The notes: a model not told the origin generated them from the letters alone. DNA of 29,723 bases from Oscillospiraceae bacterium (GCA_029007475.1 JAQXHW010000119.1:1-29723), one strand, 5' to 3'; positions 1 through 7,923 are shown, numbered from the stretch's first letter. Translations and numbers: made by a program.

Positions 1-1
1 G

Positions 2-517
2 AGCATCTGGGGCAGCAGCTTCGAGGATGAATTCGTCGACACTCTCTACAATATCCGCGGCTCCGTATCTATGGCTAACTCCGGCGTAAACACCAACGGC
101 AGCCAATTCTTCATCAATCAGGCTAAGGCGGAGAAATTCGACCGCAGTACATTTGATAACTTTGATTACGATAAATATTATGCTTCCGCAAAAAAGACCT
201 ACGACCAATATGTAAGCTCCTACGGCGAACAGTTTACCAAAATGTACCCCAATGTTGAGGCTCTTATCGCCGAAAACCTCATCCCTATTCCCTACGCAAT
301 TTCCGAGGAAGTATTTAAGCTCTACGAAGCCAACGGCGGTAATATCCACTTAGACGGCGCACTTCGCGCTCAAGGCGGTCATACCGTATTCGCTCAGGTT
401 ATCGAGGGTATGGATGTTGTTGACGCTATCGCCGCTGTTGAAGTTGACAGCAACAGCAAACCCACCACCGATGTAATTCTTAAGTCAGTAGAAATCACCA
501 CTTACAAGGCTCAGTAA
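2..517 (+). CDS. Peptidyl-prolyl cis-trans isomerase, cyclophilin type (5' end missing)
   Basis: The open frame is already running at base 2, so the start lies outside the window; 171 codons plus stop are visible. The visible part carries the cyclophilin core: the FEDEF stretch, then RGSVSMANSGVNTNGSQFFI, which matches the classic active-site segment MANxGxNTNGSQFFI. A later HTVFAQVIEGMDVVDAIA stretch matches the family's conserved GxVxxGxDVVDxI region. Between them is an insertion of about 75 residues rich in Tyr, Lys and Glu, seen in many Firmicutes secreted cyclophilins, which makes it longer than a minimal cyclophilin. Cyclophilins isomerise Xaa-Pro bonds during protein folding. Whether this one is secreted or a lipoprotein cannot be judged because the N-terminus is absent. 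It is followed 29 bases later by the HAD gene, probably in the same transcript. Confidence 0.93.
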   Translation, partial: SIWGSSFEDEFVDTLYNIRGSVSMANSGVNTNGSQFFINQAKAEKFDRSTFDNFDYDKYYASAKKTYDQYVSSYGEQFTKMYPNVEALIAENLIPIPYAISEEVFKLYEANGGNIHLDGALRAQGGHTVFAQVIEGMDVVDAIAAVEVDSNSKPTTDVILKSVEITTYKAQ

Positions 518-546
518 GCACTTAATTTCTTAAGGAGCGGTAATAT

Positions 547-1395
547 ATGAGCGCAAAGCCTATAATCGCCATAATGTACGACTTCGACAAAACCCTGAGT
601 ACCAAAGATATGCAGGATTTTGCCTTTATTCCAAGCCTCGGCATGAAAGCCGACGAGTTTTGGAAGAAAGCAAACGACTTCGGCACAAGGGAGAAAATGG
701 ACGGTATTCTCGCCTACATGTATACTTCGGTAAACGAGTCAAAAAAGCACAACCTCCCCTTAAAGCGCGAGTCCTTAGTAGCCTACGGAAAATCCGTTGA
801 GTTTTTCCCAGGAGTAGAAAGCTGGTTTTCGAGAATCAATAAATTCGCGGAGAGTCGCGGTATTGTCGTTGAGCATTACATTATCTCCTCAGGTCTTAAA
901 GAGATTATAGAGGGAACTCCTATTGCTAAGGAATTTAAGGAGATTTTTGCCTGCGAGTTTTACTACGATGAACAGGGCTGTGCTGCATGGCCTAAAACTT
1001 CGGTTAACTACACCAACAAAACTCAGTTCGTTTACCGAATCAACAAGGGTGTTTTGGACGTATCCAACGACGTAGACCTTAACCGTTCAATGCCCGATGA
1101 CTCGAAGCGAATTCCCTTTACCAACATGGTTTATATAGGCGACGGTCTCTCTGATGTTCCCTGTATGAAGATGATGCAGAGCTACGGGGGTCAGTCAATC
1201 GCAGTCTACCCAAAGGGTAACCGACACAAGGTTGAGGAGCTGCTCCTGAAAGACAGGGTTAACTTTATCTATCCTGCCGACTACAGCGAAAACGGCGAGC
1301 TTGAGAAAACCATGAAAAGCATTATCGAAAAAATCGCAATCTGCGACAGGCTTACCGACATTAATCAAAGCCAGCTTAAATCAATCGGAAAATAA
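547..1395 (+). CDS. HAD-superfamily hydrolase, phosphoserine-phosphatase-like
   Basis: A 282-residue protein. It has HAD motif I as DFDKT (nucleophile Asp12, acid/base Asp14), and motif III/IV as GDGLSDVPC around Asp199 and Asp203, which would bind the Mg ion. The central part (FFPGVESWF, then an HYIISSGL segment with the motif II Ser) is the usual pattern of the phosphoserine-phosphatase-like subgroup with an alpha-helical cap. Family members remove phosphate from small metabolites; the substrate cannot be told from sequence. The start is supported by AAGGAG about ten bases upstream. No signal peptide is seen, so it is likely cytoplasmic. It lies 29 bases behind the cyclophilin gene and just ahead of a strong terminator, so it closes that operon. 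Confidence 0.85.
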   Translation: MSAKPIIAIMYDFDKTLSTKDMQDFAFIPSLGMKADEFWKKANDFGTREKMDGILAYMYTSVNESKKHNLPLKRESLVAYGKSVEFFPGVESWFSRINKFAESRGIVVEHYIISSGLKEIIEGTPIAKEFKEIFACEFYYDEQGCAAWPKTSVNYTNKTQFVYRINKGVLDVSNDVDLNRSMPDDSKRIPFTNMVYIGDGLSDVPCMKMMQSYGGQSIAVYPKGNRHKVEELLLKDRVNFIYPADYSENGELEKTMKSIIEKIAICDRLTDINQSQLKSIGK

Positions 1396-1400
1396 TTTTA

Positions 1401-1430
1401 CCGCCGTACATTCTCTGTACGGCGGTTTTG
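1401..1430 (+). terminator. Rho-independent terminator after HAD gene
   Basis: A perfect 10-bp inverted repeat (CCGCCGTACA / TGTACGGCGG) with a 5-base loop, followed by TTTTG. It lies 5 bases after the HAD stop codon. Confidence 0.9.
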
Positions 1431-1435
1431 CTAAA

Positions 1436-1464
1436 TTGACAAAGCTGACGCCTGAATATATAAT
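1436..1464 (+). promoter_or_regulatory. Consensus sigma-A promoter upstream of mscS
   Basis: TTGACA at 1436-1441 and TATAAT at 1459-1464, separated by exactly 17 bases, so both hexamers are perfect consensus. The predicted transcription start is near 1471, inside the first bases of the foldback element that begins at 1468. The transcript would carry a leader of about 250 nt before mscS. Confidence 0.85.
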
Positions 1465-1467
1465 ATA

Positions 1468-1649
1468 CCTAGGGAAGCACTGATTAAATCGTTTGTGCAT
1501 ATTGCGCCGTCAGATTTTTCGTCAGATTGGACAAATAAACCGCAGTAATGCTGACGCATTACGAGGATTTTTTGGTCAGGCTGACGGAAAATATGCAAGC
1601 AAGATGTGCAAACAATCTTCAGATGTGATTTATTCAGTGGTTCCCTAGG
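1468..1649. repeat. MITE-like foldback element with 22-bp terminal inverted repeats
   Basis: The ends at 1468-1489 and 1628-1649 are inverted repeats of 22 bases matching at 20 positions, each ending in CCTAGG. Further inward pairs of complementary segments follow: GTTTGTGCATATT against AAGATGTGCAAAC, and GCCGTCAG against CTGACGG. At the centre is a perfect 7-bp hairpin GTAATGC-TGAC-GCATTAC (1545-1562). The whole could fold into one long interrupted hairpin. No convincing coding frame is present and I see no clear target-site duplication. It could be a small non-autonomous transposable element or a structured RNA leader; the sequence alone does not decide. A second weaker hairpin (1655-1691) lies between the element and mscS. 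Confidence 0.7.
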
Positions 1650-1720
1650 CAAAACACGGGATTCAAAACAATGGTTCTTGTTGAAATCCGTAATTATCAA
1701 GTAAGTTCTAAGGTGATTTT

Positions 1721-2551
1721 ATGGACGAAGAATTTTTCCTTACAGGTCTTATAAACTATCTATCCTCTGCAAGGTTTATTGTCAGCTGTATTGTTGTAGC
1801 AATCGCAATACTGCTTTGGTTTATCCTGCGCTCTATATATAAGAAGATTTACAGTAAGCTGGGAGATACCGCCGCTGATCCTAAACGTACGCTCTTTTTA
1901 AGATACTCAAAGACAATTCTCAAGCTGCTGCTCTTTATTCTAACAGCTCTCACGGTACTGCAGATAAACGGAATCAACGTAGGCTCTATGCTTGCCGGTC
2001 TCGGTATCGCCAGCGCAATCAGCGGTCTTGCGCTTCAGGATATCCTCAAGGATGTTATCATGGGTATACGCCTTATAAGCGACAAGTTTTTTACTGTGGG
2101 CGATATTGTAAATTACAACGGCGTAGAGGGCATAGTTGAGGATTTCAATGTTCGGGTTACCCGACTAAAGCTCACTGCTAACGGTGATTACATGACTATC
2201 TGTAACCGAAACATTTCCGAAATCTCTATTGTATCCAATTGGTCGGATGTGGATGTTGCTCTCTCCTATGATGACAACCCTGCAAAGGTTCATGCTGTGC
2301 TTGGAAAAATCGCCAAAAAGGCAAAATCCATTCCTGACGTTGAGGACTGCATCTATAAAGGCACAGAACGCTTCGACAAGTCCGCAATCATCTATAAAAT
2401 CAGGCTTTACTGTCCTGCGGATAAACGCTTTGACGCAAGGAGAGCCTGCATCAGAATGCTACAAGAGGAAATTCCCAAGAACGGACTTAACATTCCTTAT
2501 GAGCATATTCAAATACTCGGCAATCTTGAAAGTAAGGAGAACACTCAATGA
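1721..2551 (+). CDS. mscS: Small-conductance mechanosensitive channel, MscS family
   Basis: A 276-residue membrane protein with three hydrophobic N-terminal helices: about residues 14-38, 60-82 and 87-112. The third is the pore-lining type, rich in Ala and Gly (GSMLAGLGIASAISGLALQD). The beta domain follows, with the family-typical FFTVGDIVNYNGVEGIVEDF and a NRNISEISIVSNWS stretch matching the family's N-x-x-I-x-N region, then the C-terminal alpha/beta domain. MscS channels open under membrane tension and release solutes during hypo-osmotic shock. The ATG follows AAGGTG at a normal distance. Its TGA overlaps the next gene's ATG (ATGA), so the two are probably translationally coupled. The consensus promoter lies far upstream because a foldback element sits between them. 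Confidence 0.92.
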   Translation: MDEEFFLTGLINYLSSARFIVSCIVVAIAILLWFILRSIYKKIYSKLGDTAADPKRTLFLRYSKTILKLLLFILTALTVLQINGINVGSMLAGLGIASAISGLALQDILKDVIMGIRLISDKFFTVGDIVNYNGVEGIVEDFNVRVTRLKLTANGDYMTICNRNISEISIVSNWSDVDVALSYDDNPAKVHAVLGKIAKKAKSIPDVEDCIYKGTERFDKSAIIYKIRLYCPADKRFDARRACIRMLQEEIPKNGLNIPYEHIQILGNLESKENTQ

Positions 2552-3165
2552 ACAACATAGAAAAACGCGACAAGGGACTTGCTTACATCAGCGACGACTC
2601 GGTATTTGAGCAGCAAAAAAACGCGCGCCGTCTTACACAGGCGCTTAATACTGCCGACAGAGCCGATTTCAAAAAACTTCAGAGCATCATCGAAGAGCTC
2701 TTTGCCAAATGCGAAAATCCTTTCGTAAACCCACCCTTCTACTGCGATTACGGCTTCAATATTGAGGTTGGCAAAAACTTCTTTGCCAACTACAACTGCT
2801 GTTTCTTAGATGTCGCAAAAATCAAAATCGGCGACAATTGCTTTATTGCACCCAACGTGTCTATCTACACCGCAGGTCACGCAATATACCCCACAGCACG
2901 CATAAAAGGCTACGAATACGGCGCAGAAGTCACCATTGGGGATAACGTGTGGATTGGCGGGAACACGGTTATCTGCCCCGGTGTTAGCATTGGTGATAAC
3001 ACGGTTATCGGTGCGGGAAGCGTTGTAACAAAGGATATTCCCCCCATGGTAATCGCCGCAGGGAATCCTTGCAGGGTAATAAGGGAAATTACCGAGGAGG
3101 ATAAGAAATATTACTTTAAGGACAAGGAGTTTTCTCCTGAGGACTTTGAGCAGATTTACGGATAA
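2548..3165 (+). CDS. Sugar O-acetyltransferase, maltose/galactoside type (LbH fold)
   Basis: A 205-residue protein with an N-terminal helical part (the maltose-acetyltransferase cap) and then left-handed beta-helix hexapeptide repeats (IKIGDN, VTIGDNVWIGGN, VSIGDNTVIGAGS). His111 in the YTAGHAIYP segment is at the position of the catalytic His of LacA/Maa-type enzymes. It ends with AAGNPCRVIREI, the usual tail of this family. Such enzymes move acetyl from acetyl-CoA to a sugar hydroxyl in the cytoplasm; the acceptor is unknown here. Start: AAGGAG upstream, and the ATG overlaps the stop of mscS by one base, indicating a two-gene operon. Confidence 0.9.
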   Translation: MNNIEKRDKGLAYISDDSVFEQQKNARRLTQALNTADRADFKKLQSIIEELFAKCENPFVNPPFYCDYGFNIEVGKNFFANYNCCFLDVAKIKIGDNCFIAPNVSIYTAGHAIYPTARIKGYEYGAEVTIGDNVWIGGNTVICPGVSIGDNTVIGAGSVVTKDIPPMVIAAGNPCRVIREITEEDKKYYFKDKEFSPEDFEQIYG

Positions 3166-3189
3166 GATTCTACTAAAAATGCACATAAG

Positions 3190-3217
3190 AAAAAGGCTCT
3201 CTTTCGAGAGCCTTTTT
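3190..3217. terminator. Bidirectional terminator between convergent genes
   Basis: A 12-bp perfect inverted repeat (AAAAAGGCTCTC / GAGAGCCTTTTT) with a 4-base loop. Its A- and T-rich flanks let it work for the + strand acetyltransferase and the - strand lipoprotein gene alike. Confidence 0.88.
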
Positions 3218-3241
3218 CTATGTAATTATTAATTCCTGAAA

Positions 3242-3448
3242 TTAGCCTACACTCTTGAGCATACCCTCAACAAAAGGTGCGCAAGTGTCGACGCAGAACC
3301 AACCGCTCTCACCCTGGTAGGTAATCTGCTTGCACTGTTTTTCCTCGCCGCATATCTCGCACTTAGTAACCTTTGTAGCACCGGCGCAGCCTGCGAAAGC
3401 AAAGATTGTAAGAGCAAGAACCATGACTAATGCTAATACTTTTTTCAT
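3242..3448 (-). CDS. Small cysteine-rich lipoprotein, unknown function
   Basis: A 68-residue protein. Residues 1-20 form a signal peptide ending in a lipobox (FAGC, lipid-bearing Cys21). The exported part is only about 47 residues and holds C30-x2-C33, C39 and C52-x3-C56. This could bind zinc, iron or another metal as a small ribbon, or form disulfides. I do not recognise a named family. It is preceded by GAGGAAAA as the ribosome site. A consensus-like promoter overlapped by a DtxR-type box suggests that iron, or another metal sensed by a DtxR protein, represses it. It stands alone, converging on the acetyltransferase gene. Function is not known; a metal-related role is inference from the cysteines and the box. 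Confidence 0.8.
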   Translation of the reverse strand: MKKVLALVMVLALTIFAFAGCAGATKVTKCEICGEEKQCKQITYQGESGWFCVDTCAPFVEGMLKSVG

Positions 3449-3480
3449 ACATTTTCCTCTTTTCCCAAAATTACCTCATT

Positions 3481-3499
3481 TAAGGTTAGCCTAAGTTTA
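3481..3499 (-). promoter_or_regulatory. DtxR-type operator over the small lipoprotein promoter
   Basis: TAAGGTTAGCCTAAGTTTA (read on +) matches the classical 19-bp DtxR consensus TTAGGTTAGCCTAACCTAA at 15 positions. It covers the -10 box and the predicted start of the minus-strand promoter, the usual place for a repressor. A DtxR-family gene is in this window at 20306-20671. Confidence 0.6.
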
Positions 3500-3522
3500 T
3501 CATCAATACACATATTTGTCAA
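3494..3522 (-). promoter_or_regulatory. Promoter of small lipoprotein gene
   Basis: On the minus strand, TTGACA (3522-3517) and TAAACT (3499-3494) are spaced by 17 bases. Transcription would start about 40 bases before the ATG. Confidence 0.7.
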
Positions 3523-3687
3523 GTTTCTTTCACAAATTATTCACAAATAGAAAACGCATAAGCGACTAAAGTCGGTATAGAATTGCTATTATCGGTTTTC
3601 GCCATTGGTTTTGTTTTGTCGTCTTGTTCAAAGCTCTTCTTTTTTTCTTTTTCTTTTACTTATATACAAATTTCAGCGCAAAAAATC
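3523..3687. other. Non-coding stretch with a pyrimidine-rich tract
   Basis: This stretch lies between the lipoprotein promoter and the potD terminator and holds no supported gene. Bases about 3609-3661 are strongly pyrimidine-rich (mainly T and C) on the + strand. I see no further signal beyond a very short CGAC-TAAA-GTCG hairpin near 3563. Confidence 0.5.
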
Positions 3688-3721
3688 ATCCGAGACTCAC
3701 TGCTTTCTGTGAATCTCGGAT
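3688..3721 (-). terminator. Terminator of the pot operon
   Basis: A 13-bp inverted repeat with one mismatch (3688-3700 against 3709-3721) and an 8-base loop. On the minus strand it is followed by a T-run. It lies about 35 bases beyond the potD stop. Confidence 0.85.
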
Positions 3722-3755
3722 TTTTTTGACTGTTTTTTTTACAGCCCTTGTTGCA

Positions 3756-4826
3756 TTACTGAGCCTTAACGTCAGTGAATTTTGTCTGCATATAGTCGTA
3801 AACATCCTGAGGGAGATTTGCGAAAAGATAGCACTTGTCAAGATATTCCTTAGGGGGATATATGAGAGGATTGTTCTTAACCTCGTCATCCAAAAGCTCG
3901 AAAGCGGCAGAGTTGGGAGTTGAGTAACCGATGTACTCAGCATTAGCCTTAGCAACCTCAGCTTCAAGGAGGAAGTTAATAAACTTCTCGGCGCCCTCTT
4001 TATTTTTAGCGCTTGCGGGAATACATATGGAGTCAATAAAGTAGTTTGAGCCTTCCTCGGGGAGACAGTAATCGAGGTCCTCGTTGTTGCCCATCATGGT
4101 GTAGATGTCACCGGCGTAGTAGGGAGCGATAGCTGCCTGTGAGCCCTCCATTTCGTTAAAGACCAAGTCCATAACGTACTTTTTGAGTAAGGGCTTCTGC
4201 TCTACGAGCTTTTCGTATGCCTTGTCGATATCAGCCTTTGTAGCGTTAGTGGGGTCGCCTCCTGTGAGAGTCATGGCGATTGCCATAGCGTCACGGCTGT
4301 TGTCAATCATAAGGATTTTACCCTTGAGGTTTTCGTTCCATAAATCAGAGAAACCTTTTATTTCTTCGCCGTTTACCATGGTTTTGTTATAGCAAAGTGC
4401 AACAACACCCCAGCTGTAAGGTACGGAGTATTTATTATCGGGGTCGAAAGATTTGTTTTTATATGCCTCGTCAACATTTTTGTAATTTGAGAGATTATCA
4501 AAATTGATTTCCTGAACGAGGTTTTCTGCGATAAGCTTCTCAACCATGTAGTCAGAGGGGAAAATTACGTCGTAGCTGGAGTTGGACTCCTTGAGCATTG
4601 TGTAAAGCTGTTCGTTGGTTTCGTAGGTTGTGTAGTTAACCTTGATGTTGTATTTTTCCTCAAACTCAGCAATTACATTCATAGAGCCGTCGGAGCCGTC
4701 GCTGATAAATTCGCCCCAGTTGTAGACGTTAATTTCGCCGCCCTCAAAGGACTGACAGCCTCCGAGAGTGAGAGCAGCACCTACTGCCATAAGGCATATA
4801 AGCGCCAAACAAATCATTTTTTTCAT
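3756..4826 (-). CDS. potD: Spermidine/putrescine ABC transporter substrate-binding lipoprotein
   Basis: A 356-residue exported lipoprotein: signal peptide residues 1-23 with lipobox LGGC (Cys24). The mature part shows the PotD/PotF pattern: INVYNWGEFISD near the N-terminus, a SYDVIFPSDYMVEKL segment, SVPYSWGVVALCYNK, and a DSICIPASAKNKEGAEKFINF region near the C-terminus. It captures polyamines outside the membrane and hands them to PotB/PotC. It is the last gene of the potABCD operon, 13 bases after potC, with AAGGAGA eight bases before its ATG. Length is normal for the family. Ligand preference between spermidine and putrescine cannot be read with confidence. Confidence 0.95.
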   Translation of the reverse strand: MKKMICLALICLMAVGAALTLGGCQSFEGGEINVYNWGEFISDGSDGSMNVIAEFEEKYNIKVNYTTYETNEQLYTMLKESNSSYDVIFPSDYMVEKLIAENLVQEINFDNLSNYKNVDEAYKNKSFDPDNKYSVPYSWGVVALCYNKTMVNGEEIKGFSDLWNENLKGKILMIDNSRDAMAIAMTLTGGDPTNATKADIDKAYEKLVEQKPLLKKYVMDLVFNEMEGSQAAIAPYYAGDIYTMMGNNEDLDYCLPEEGSNYFIDSICIPASAKNKEGAEKFINFLLEAEVAKANAEYIGYSTPNSAAFELLDDEVKNNPLIYPPKEYLDKCYLFANLPQDVYDYMQTKFTDVKAQ

Positions 4827-4839
4827 TTACCTATCTCCT

Positions 4840-5640
4840 TTAATTTTTATTTTTTTTTGAAGCTTTAATGTCGCGGATATTCACAATAATCAGGATTGTG
4901 ATAATCACAACAAAAAGCATTGTTGATAAAGCACTGATTTTGGGATATCGAGGTCTGCGCATGCTGTTGTAAATAACAATGGGCATGGTCTGGAACTTAG
5001 GGCCGCAGGTAAAGTAGGAAATAACGAAATCGTCGAGGGAGTAAGTGAAGCTTATAAGGAAGCCCGAGATAATACCGGGGAGAAGCTCAAAGAGCACAAC
5101 CTTAAAGAAAGCCTTAATTTCGTTACAGCCCAAATCGCGGGCAGCGTCATAGAGGTGGTCATCCATTTGCCTGAGTTTTGGAGTAACAGAGAGGATAACG
5201 TAGGGGGTACAGAAGCCGATATGCGCCAAGAGCACGGTGAGAAAGCCCATCTCGAAGCCTGCGAAATTGCCGAGGAAGGTGAAGAAAAGCATAAGGGAAA
5301 AGCCGGTAACAATCTCGGGGTTGATAATGGGAATATTGGAAAGAGTCTGAAATAGCTTTCGGGGCGCACCCTTAAAGTTATACATACCGATTGAAGCAAC
5401 TGTTCCTAAAATAGTGGAAATCAGAGCCGCCAAGGAAGCGATAATAAGGGAGTTCTTCAGACTGTCCATGAGTATGCGGTCCCTGAATACCTCGGCATAC
5501 CATTTGAAGGTGAAGCCCTCAATATTGGTAGCGGAGTTGTTCTCGTTAAAGGAGAGAACGATGAAAACCGCAATAGGTGCATACAAAAACAGGAAAATAA
5601 GCAGCATATACAGCTTGCTCGGAATTCTATACTTTTTCAT
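4840..5640 (-). CDS. potC: Spermidine/putrescine ABC transporter permease PotC
   Basis: A 266-residue inner-membrane permease of the binding-protein-dependent (MetI-like) type with about six membrane helices. The ATPase-contact EAA-like loop is DAARDLGCNEIKAFFKVVLF. I chose the ATG giving MKKYRIPSKLYM at 5640. It lies behind GAGGAGG/TAGGAGT, and its ATGA overlaps the potB stop, whereas a start 24 codons earlier would read deep into potB. Together with PotB it forms the membrane channel powered by PotA. Confidence 0.94.
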   Translation of the reverse strand: MKKYRIPSKLYMLLIFLFLYAPIAVFIVLSFNENNSATNIEGFTFKWYAEVFRDRILMDSLKNSLIIASLAALISTILGTVASIGMYNFKGAPRKLFQTLSNIPIINPEIVTGFSLMLFFTFLGNFAGFEMGFLTVLLAHIGFCTPYVILSVTPKLRQMDDHLYDAARDLGCNEIKAFFKVVLFELLPGIISGFLISFTYSLDDFVISYFTCGPKFQTMPIVIYNSMRRPRYPKISALSTMLFVVIITILIIVNIRDIKASKKNKN

Positions 5641-6428
5641 ACTCCTACCGCCTCCTCGTCTCCGAATCGGTTGGCAAGGATAATAAAGATCAGGATAACT
5701 ACCATAAGGCAAAGTGAAAGAGCCGAGCCTATGTTGCGGTTGGAATTAAAGGTTGCCTCGATAATATCACCGATCATCTGCCTGTTGCCGCCCAAATATT
5801 TTGCTACTAAGAAGGTACTTGCAGAGGGCACGAATACCATGGTAACTCCGGAGATAATTCCGGGAATCGACAGGGGAAACATGATTTTGCTGAAAACTCT
5901 AAAGGGGTTAGCACCCAAGTCCTGAGCCGCCTCAATGAGACTCTTATCAATCTTGCTCATAACTGTGTGCAGGGGCATAATCATAAAGGGCAGGAATTCG
6001 TAAACCATACCCAAGATAACGGCAAAGTCGTTGTCCTTTAGCTGAATGTCGATACCGATAAAGTTGAGCACAGTATCGATAGGGCCGCCGTCTTGAAGCA
6101 GAATAACCCAACCGAGAAGTCTAAGCAGGAAGTTCATCCACATAGGTACGGTAATCAGCATTATTATGATGCTCTGAGCCTTTTCGCTGAGTCTGCTTAT
6201 CATATAGCTCATGGGGTAGGCTAAAAGTAAGCATACCAGGGTGGAAATAAGAGCGATTTTCAGAGAGTATAGGAAGACATCCCTGTATTCCCAAGCCTTC
6301 ACCATATTATCCCAGGTGAAGTTGCCGTTTGAATCCTGAAAGGAGTTTATAAGGATCAGCACCAGGGGCACTAAGGTGAAAACCGCCATCCAGATTGCGT
6401 AGGGCAGAGCCAGTTTTTTAGATTTCAT
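5637..6428 (-). CDS. potB: Spermidine/putrescine ABC transporter permease PotB
   Basis: A 263-residue permease with six hydrophobic helices and the EAA-like loop EAAQDLGANPFRVFSKIMF. Two ATGs are possible, 6434 and 6428. The second is preferred because AGGGAGG lies six bases ahead of it, while the first directly abuts that site. The gene overlaps the end of potA by 11 bases and its stop overlaps the potC start, showing tight translational coupling through the operon. Confidence 0.93.
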   Translation of the reverse strand: MKSKKLALPYAIWMAVFTLVPLVLILINSFQDSNGNFTWDNMVKAWEYRDVFLYSLKIALISTLVCLLLAYPMSYMISRLSEKAQSIIIMLITVPMWMNFLLRLLGWVILLQDGGPIDTVLNFIGIDIQLKDNDFAVILGMVYEFLPFMIMPLHTVMSKIDKSLIEAAQDLGANPFRVFSKIMFPLSIPGIISGVTMVFVPSASTFLVAKYLGGNRQMIGDIIEATFNSNRNIGSALSLCLMVVILIFIILANRFGDEEAVGV

Positions 6429-7836
6429 CTTCATCCTCCCTAACCTCGATAGGCAGGATTATTGCCTTCGAGAAATCGAAGCTTATGGGAACATAGGTGG
6501 CAACCTGTTCGTCCTGTGAGCTTTGCATAAGCCACTTTCTCTCGTCAGACTCAAGAATAATCTCGTTGTACTCTCCCTTCCAGATAACGGATTCTATATA
6601 TAGGTCACGCATATGACCCACACCGTCACCTGCGATACTGATACCGTCGGGGGGAAGCTTTATGCTGAGACAGGTACCTTTTTCGTAGTAGGTATCCTTA
6701 ATATCTACGTCGTTGCCCTCAATTGAGACGGTAACGTAGTTTTCCTCCTCGTTTGCGTAGGTAACCTCGGCGGTGAATTCGTTGTATGCCGCGGAGAACA
6801 TCTTGTTCATGATGTGAATATTGTCGGGAGATACATACATTCCGATAGTGGCGCCTACTTCACTTGCTACCGTGGAGTGGATAAGCCAAACACAGCCGCG
6901 GGTTTTTACCTCCATCTCGTAGTGAACACCCTTGAACACAACGCCCGTTACTTCACCCGTGAGGATACCCTCCTCGGGAGTTGTCACAACAATATCCTCC
7001 GGACGGATTACAACGTCAACTGCCTGACCGTCGCCGAAGCCCTTGTCAACGCACTTGAACTCGGCACCTAAGATGTTGACCTTGAAATCCTGAAGCATAT
7101 AGCCGTTGAGAATGTTTGCCTCACCGATGAAATCGGCGACAAAGGCGTTAGCCGGTTCGTTGTAAATATCGATAGGCGAGCCTATCTGCTCTATCTTACC
7201 GTTGTTCATAACGCATACCCTGTCGCTCATTGTAAGAGCCTCCTCCTGGTCGTGGGTAACGTAAACAAAGGTCTTGTTTGTCATCTTCTGAATTGCCTTG
7301 AGCTCGATCTGCATATCCTTGCGGAGCTTGAGGTCCAATGCACCCAAAGGCTCGTCGAGCAAGAGAATCTCAGGGTCACAGACAAGAGCTCTCGCGATGG
7401 CGACTCTCTGCTGCTGGCCGCCTGAAAGCTTCGAAACAGAGCGCTTCTCGTAGCCCTTGAGGTCAACTATTGAGAGCATTTTCTTGACTTTTTCTTTTAT
7501 CTCAGCCTTGGGGAGCTTTTTTAGCTTCAGTCCGAAGGCAACATTATCAAAAACATTAAGGTGAGGAAAAAGCGCGTATTTCTGAAACACGGTGTTAACG
7601 TTTCTCTTGTTGGGAGGCGTACCGTTTATGCGTTTTCCGTCGTAAAGAACATCACCGCTGTCAGGCTCCAAAAAACCGCCGATTATGCGTAAAGTAGTGG
7701 TTTTTCCGCAGCCTGAGGGACCTAAGAGAGTAATAAACTCCTTGTCCGTAATATCAAGCGATATGTTGTTAAGTATAACTTCTCCGTCAAATTTGACGTT
7801 GATATTCTTGAGTGAAACAATAGCCTTTTGCTTCAA
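6418..7836 (-). CDS. potA: Spermidine/putrescine ABC transporter ATPase PotA, long form
   Basis: A 472-residue ATPase. Walker A GPSGCGKTT is at about residues 39-47, the ABC signature LSGGQQQR is followed by Walker B ILLLDEPLGALD, and the H-loop is VTHDQEEAL. A TOBE domain follows and ends near MYVSPDNIHIMNK, where ordinary PotA proteins of about 370 residues stop. About 120 more residues follow, which look like a second TOBE-like beta domain with a very acidic tail. No ATG is suitable. I place the start at TTG 7836 because GGGGGTG lies seven bases upstream; another TTG at 7857 is in frame but has no such site. It couples ATP hydrolysis to polyamine uptake and is the first gene of the operon. 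Confidence 0.93.
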   Translation of the reverse strand: MKQKAIVSLKNINVKFDGEVILNNISLDITDKEFITLLGPSGCGKTTTLRIIGGFLEPDSGDVLYDGKRINGTPPNKRNVNTVFQKYALFPHLNVFDNVAFGLKLKKLPKAEIKEKVKKMLSIVDLKGYEKRSVSKLSGGQQQRVAIARALVCDPEILLLDEPLGALDLKLRKDMQIELKAIQKMTNKTFVYVTHDQEEALTMSDRVCVMNNGKIEQIGSPIDIYNEPANAFVADFIGEANILNGYMLQDFKVNILGAEFKCVDKGFGDGQAVDVVIRPEDIVVTTPEEGILTGEVTGVVFKGVHYEMEVKTRGCVWLIHSTVASEVGATIGMYVSPDNIHIMNKMFSAAYNEFTAEVTYANEEENYVTVSIEGNDVDIKDTYYEKGTCLSIKLPPDGISIAGDGVGHMRDLYIESVIWKGEYNEIILESDERKWLMQSSQDEQVATYVPISFDFSKAIILPIEVREDEDEI

Positions 7837-7872
7837 AAAACAACACCCCCGATTCAAATTAACAGACTGAGC

Positions 7873-7900
7873 AAAGCTACCTAAAAAGGAAAATAGCTTT
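7873..7900 (-). other. Small hairpin in the potA leader
   Basis: A 7-bp perfect inverted repeat (AAAGCTA / TAGCTTT) with a 14-base loop in the roughly 80-nt leader between the pot promoter and the potA start. It has no T-run on the pot strand, so it does not look like a terminator. Its role is unknown. Confidence 0.4.
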
Positions 7901-7923
7901 AATGCCTAAACGTCCAATATACG

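Noticed and set aside
1431..1700. An 89-codon minus-strand open frame
   Set aside because: It lies across the foldback element and the mscS promoter, has no ribosome site and its product is not protein-like. The inverted-repeat structure explains the sequence better.
3624..4036. Open frames of 99 codons (+) and 116 codons (-) near the end of potD
   Set aside because: They overlap the terminator and potD in other frames and lack ribosome sites and recognisable content.
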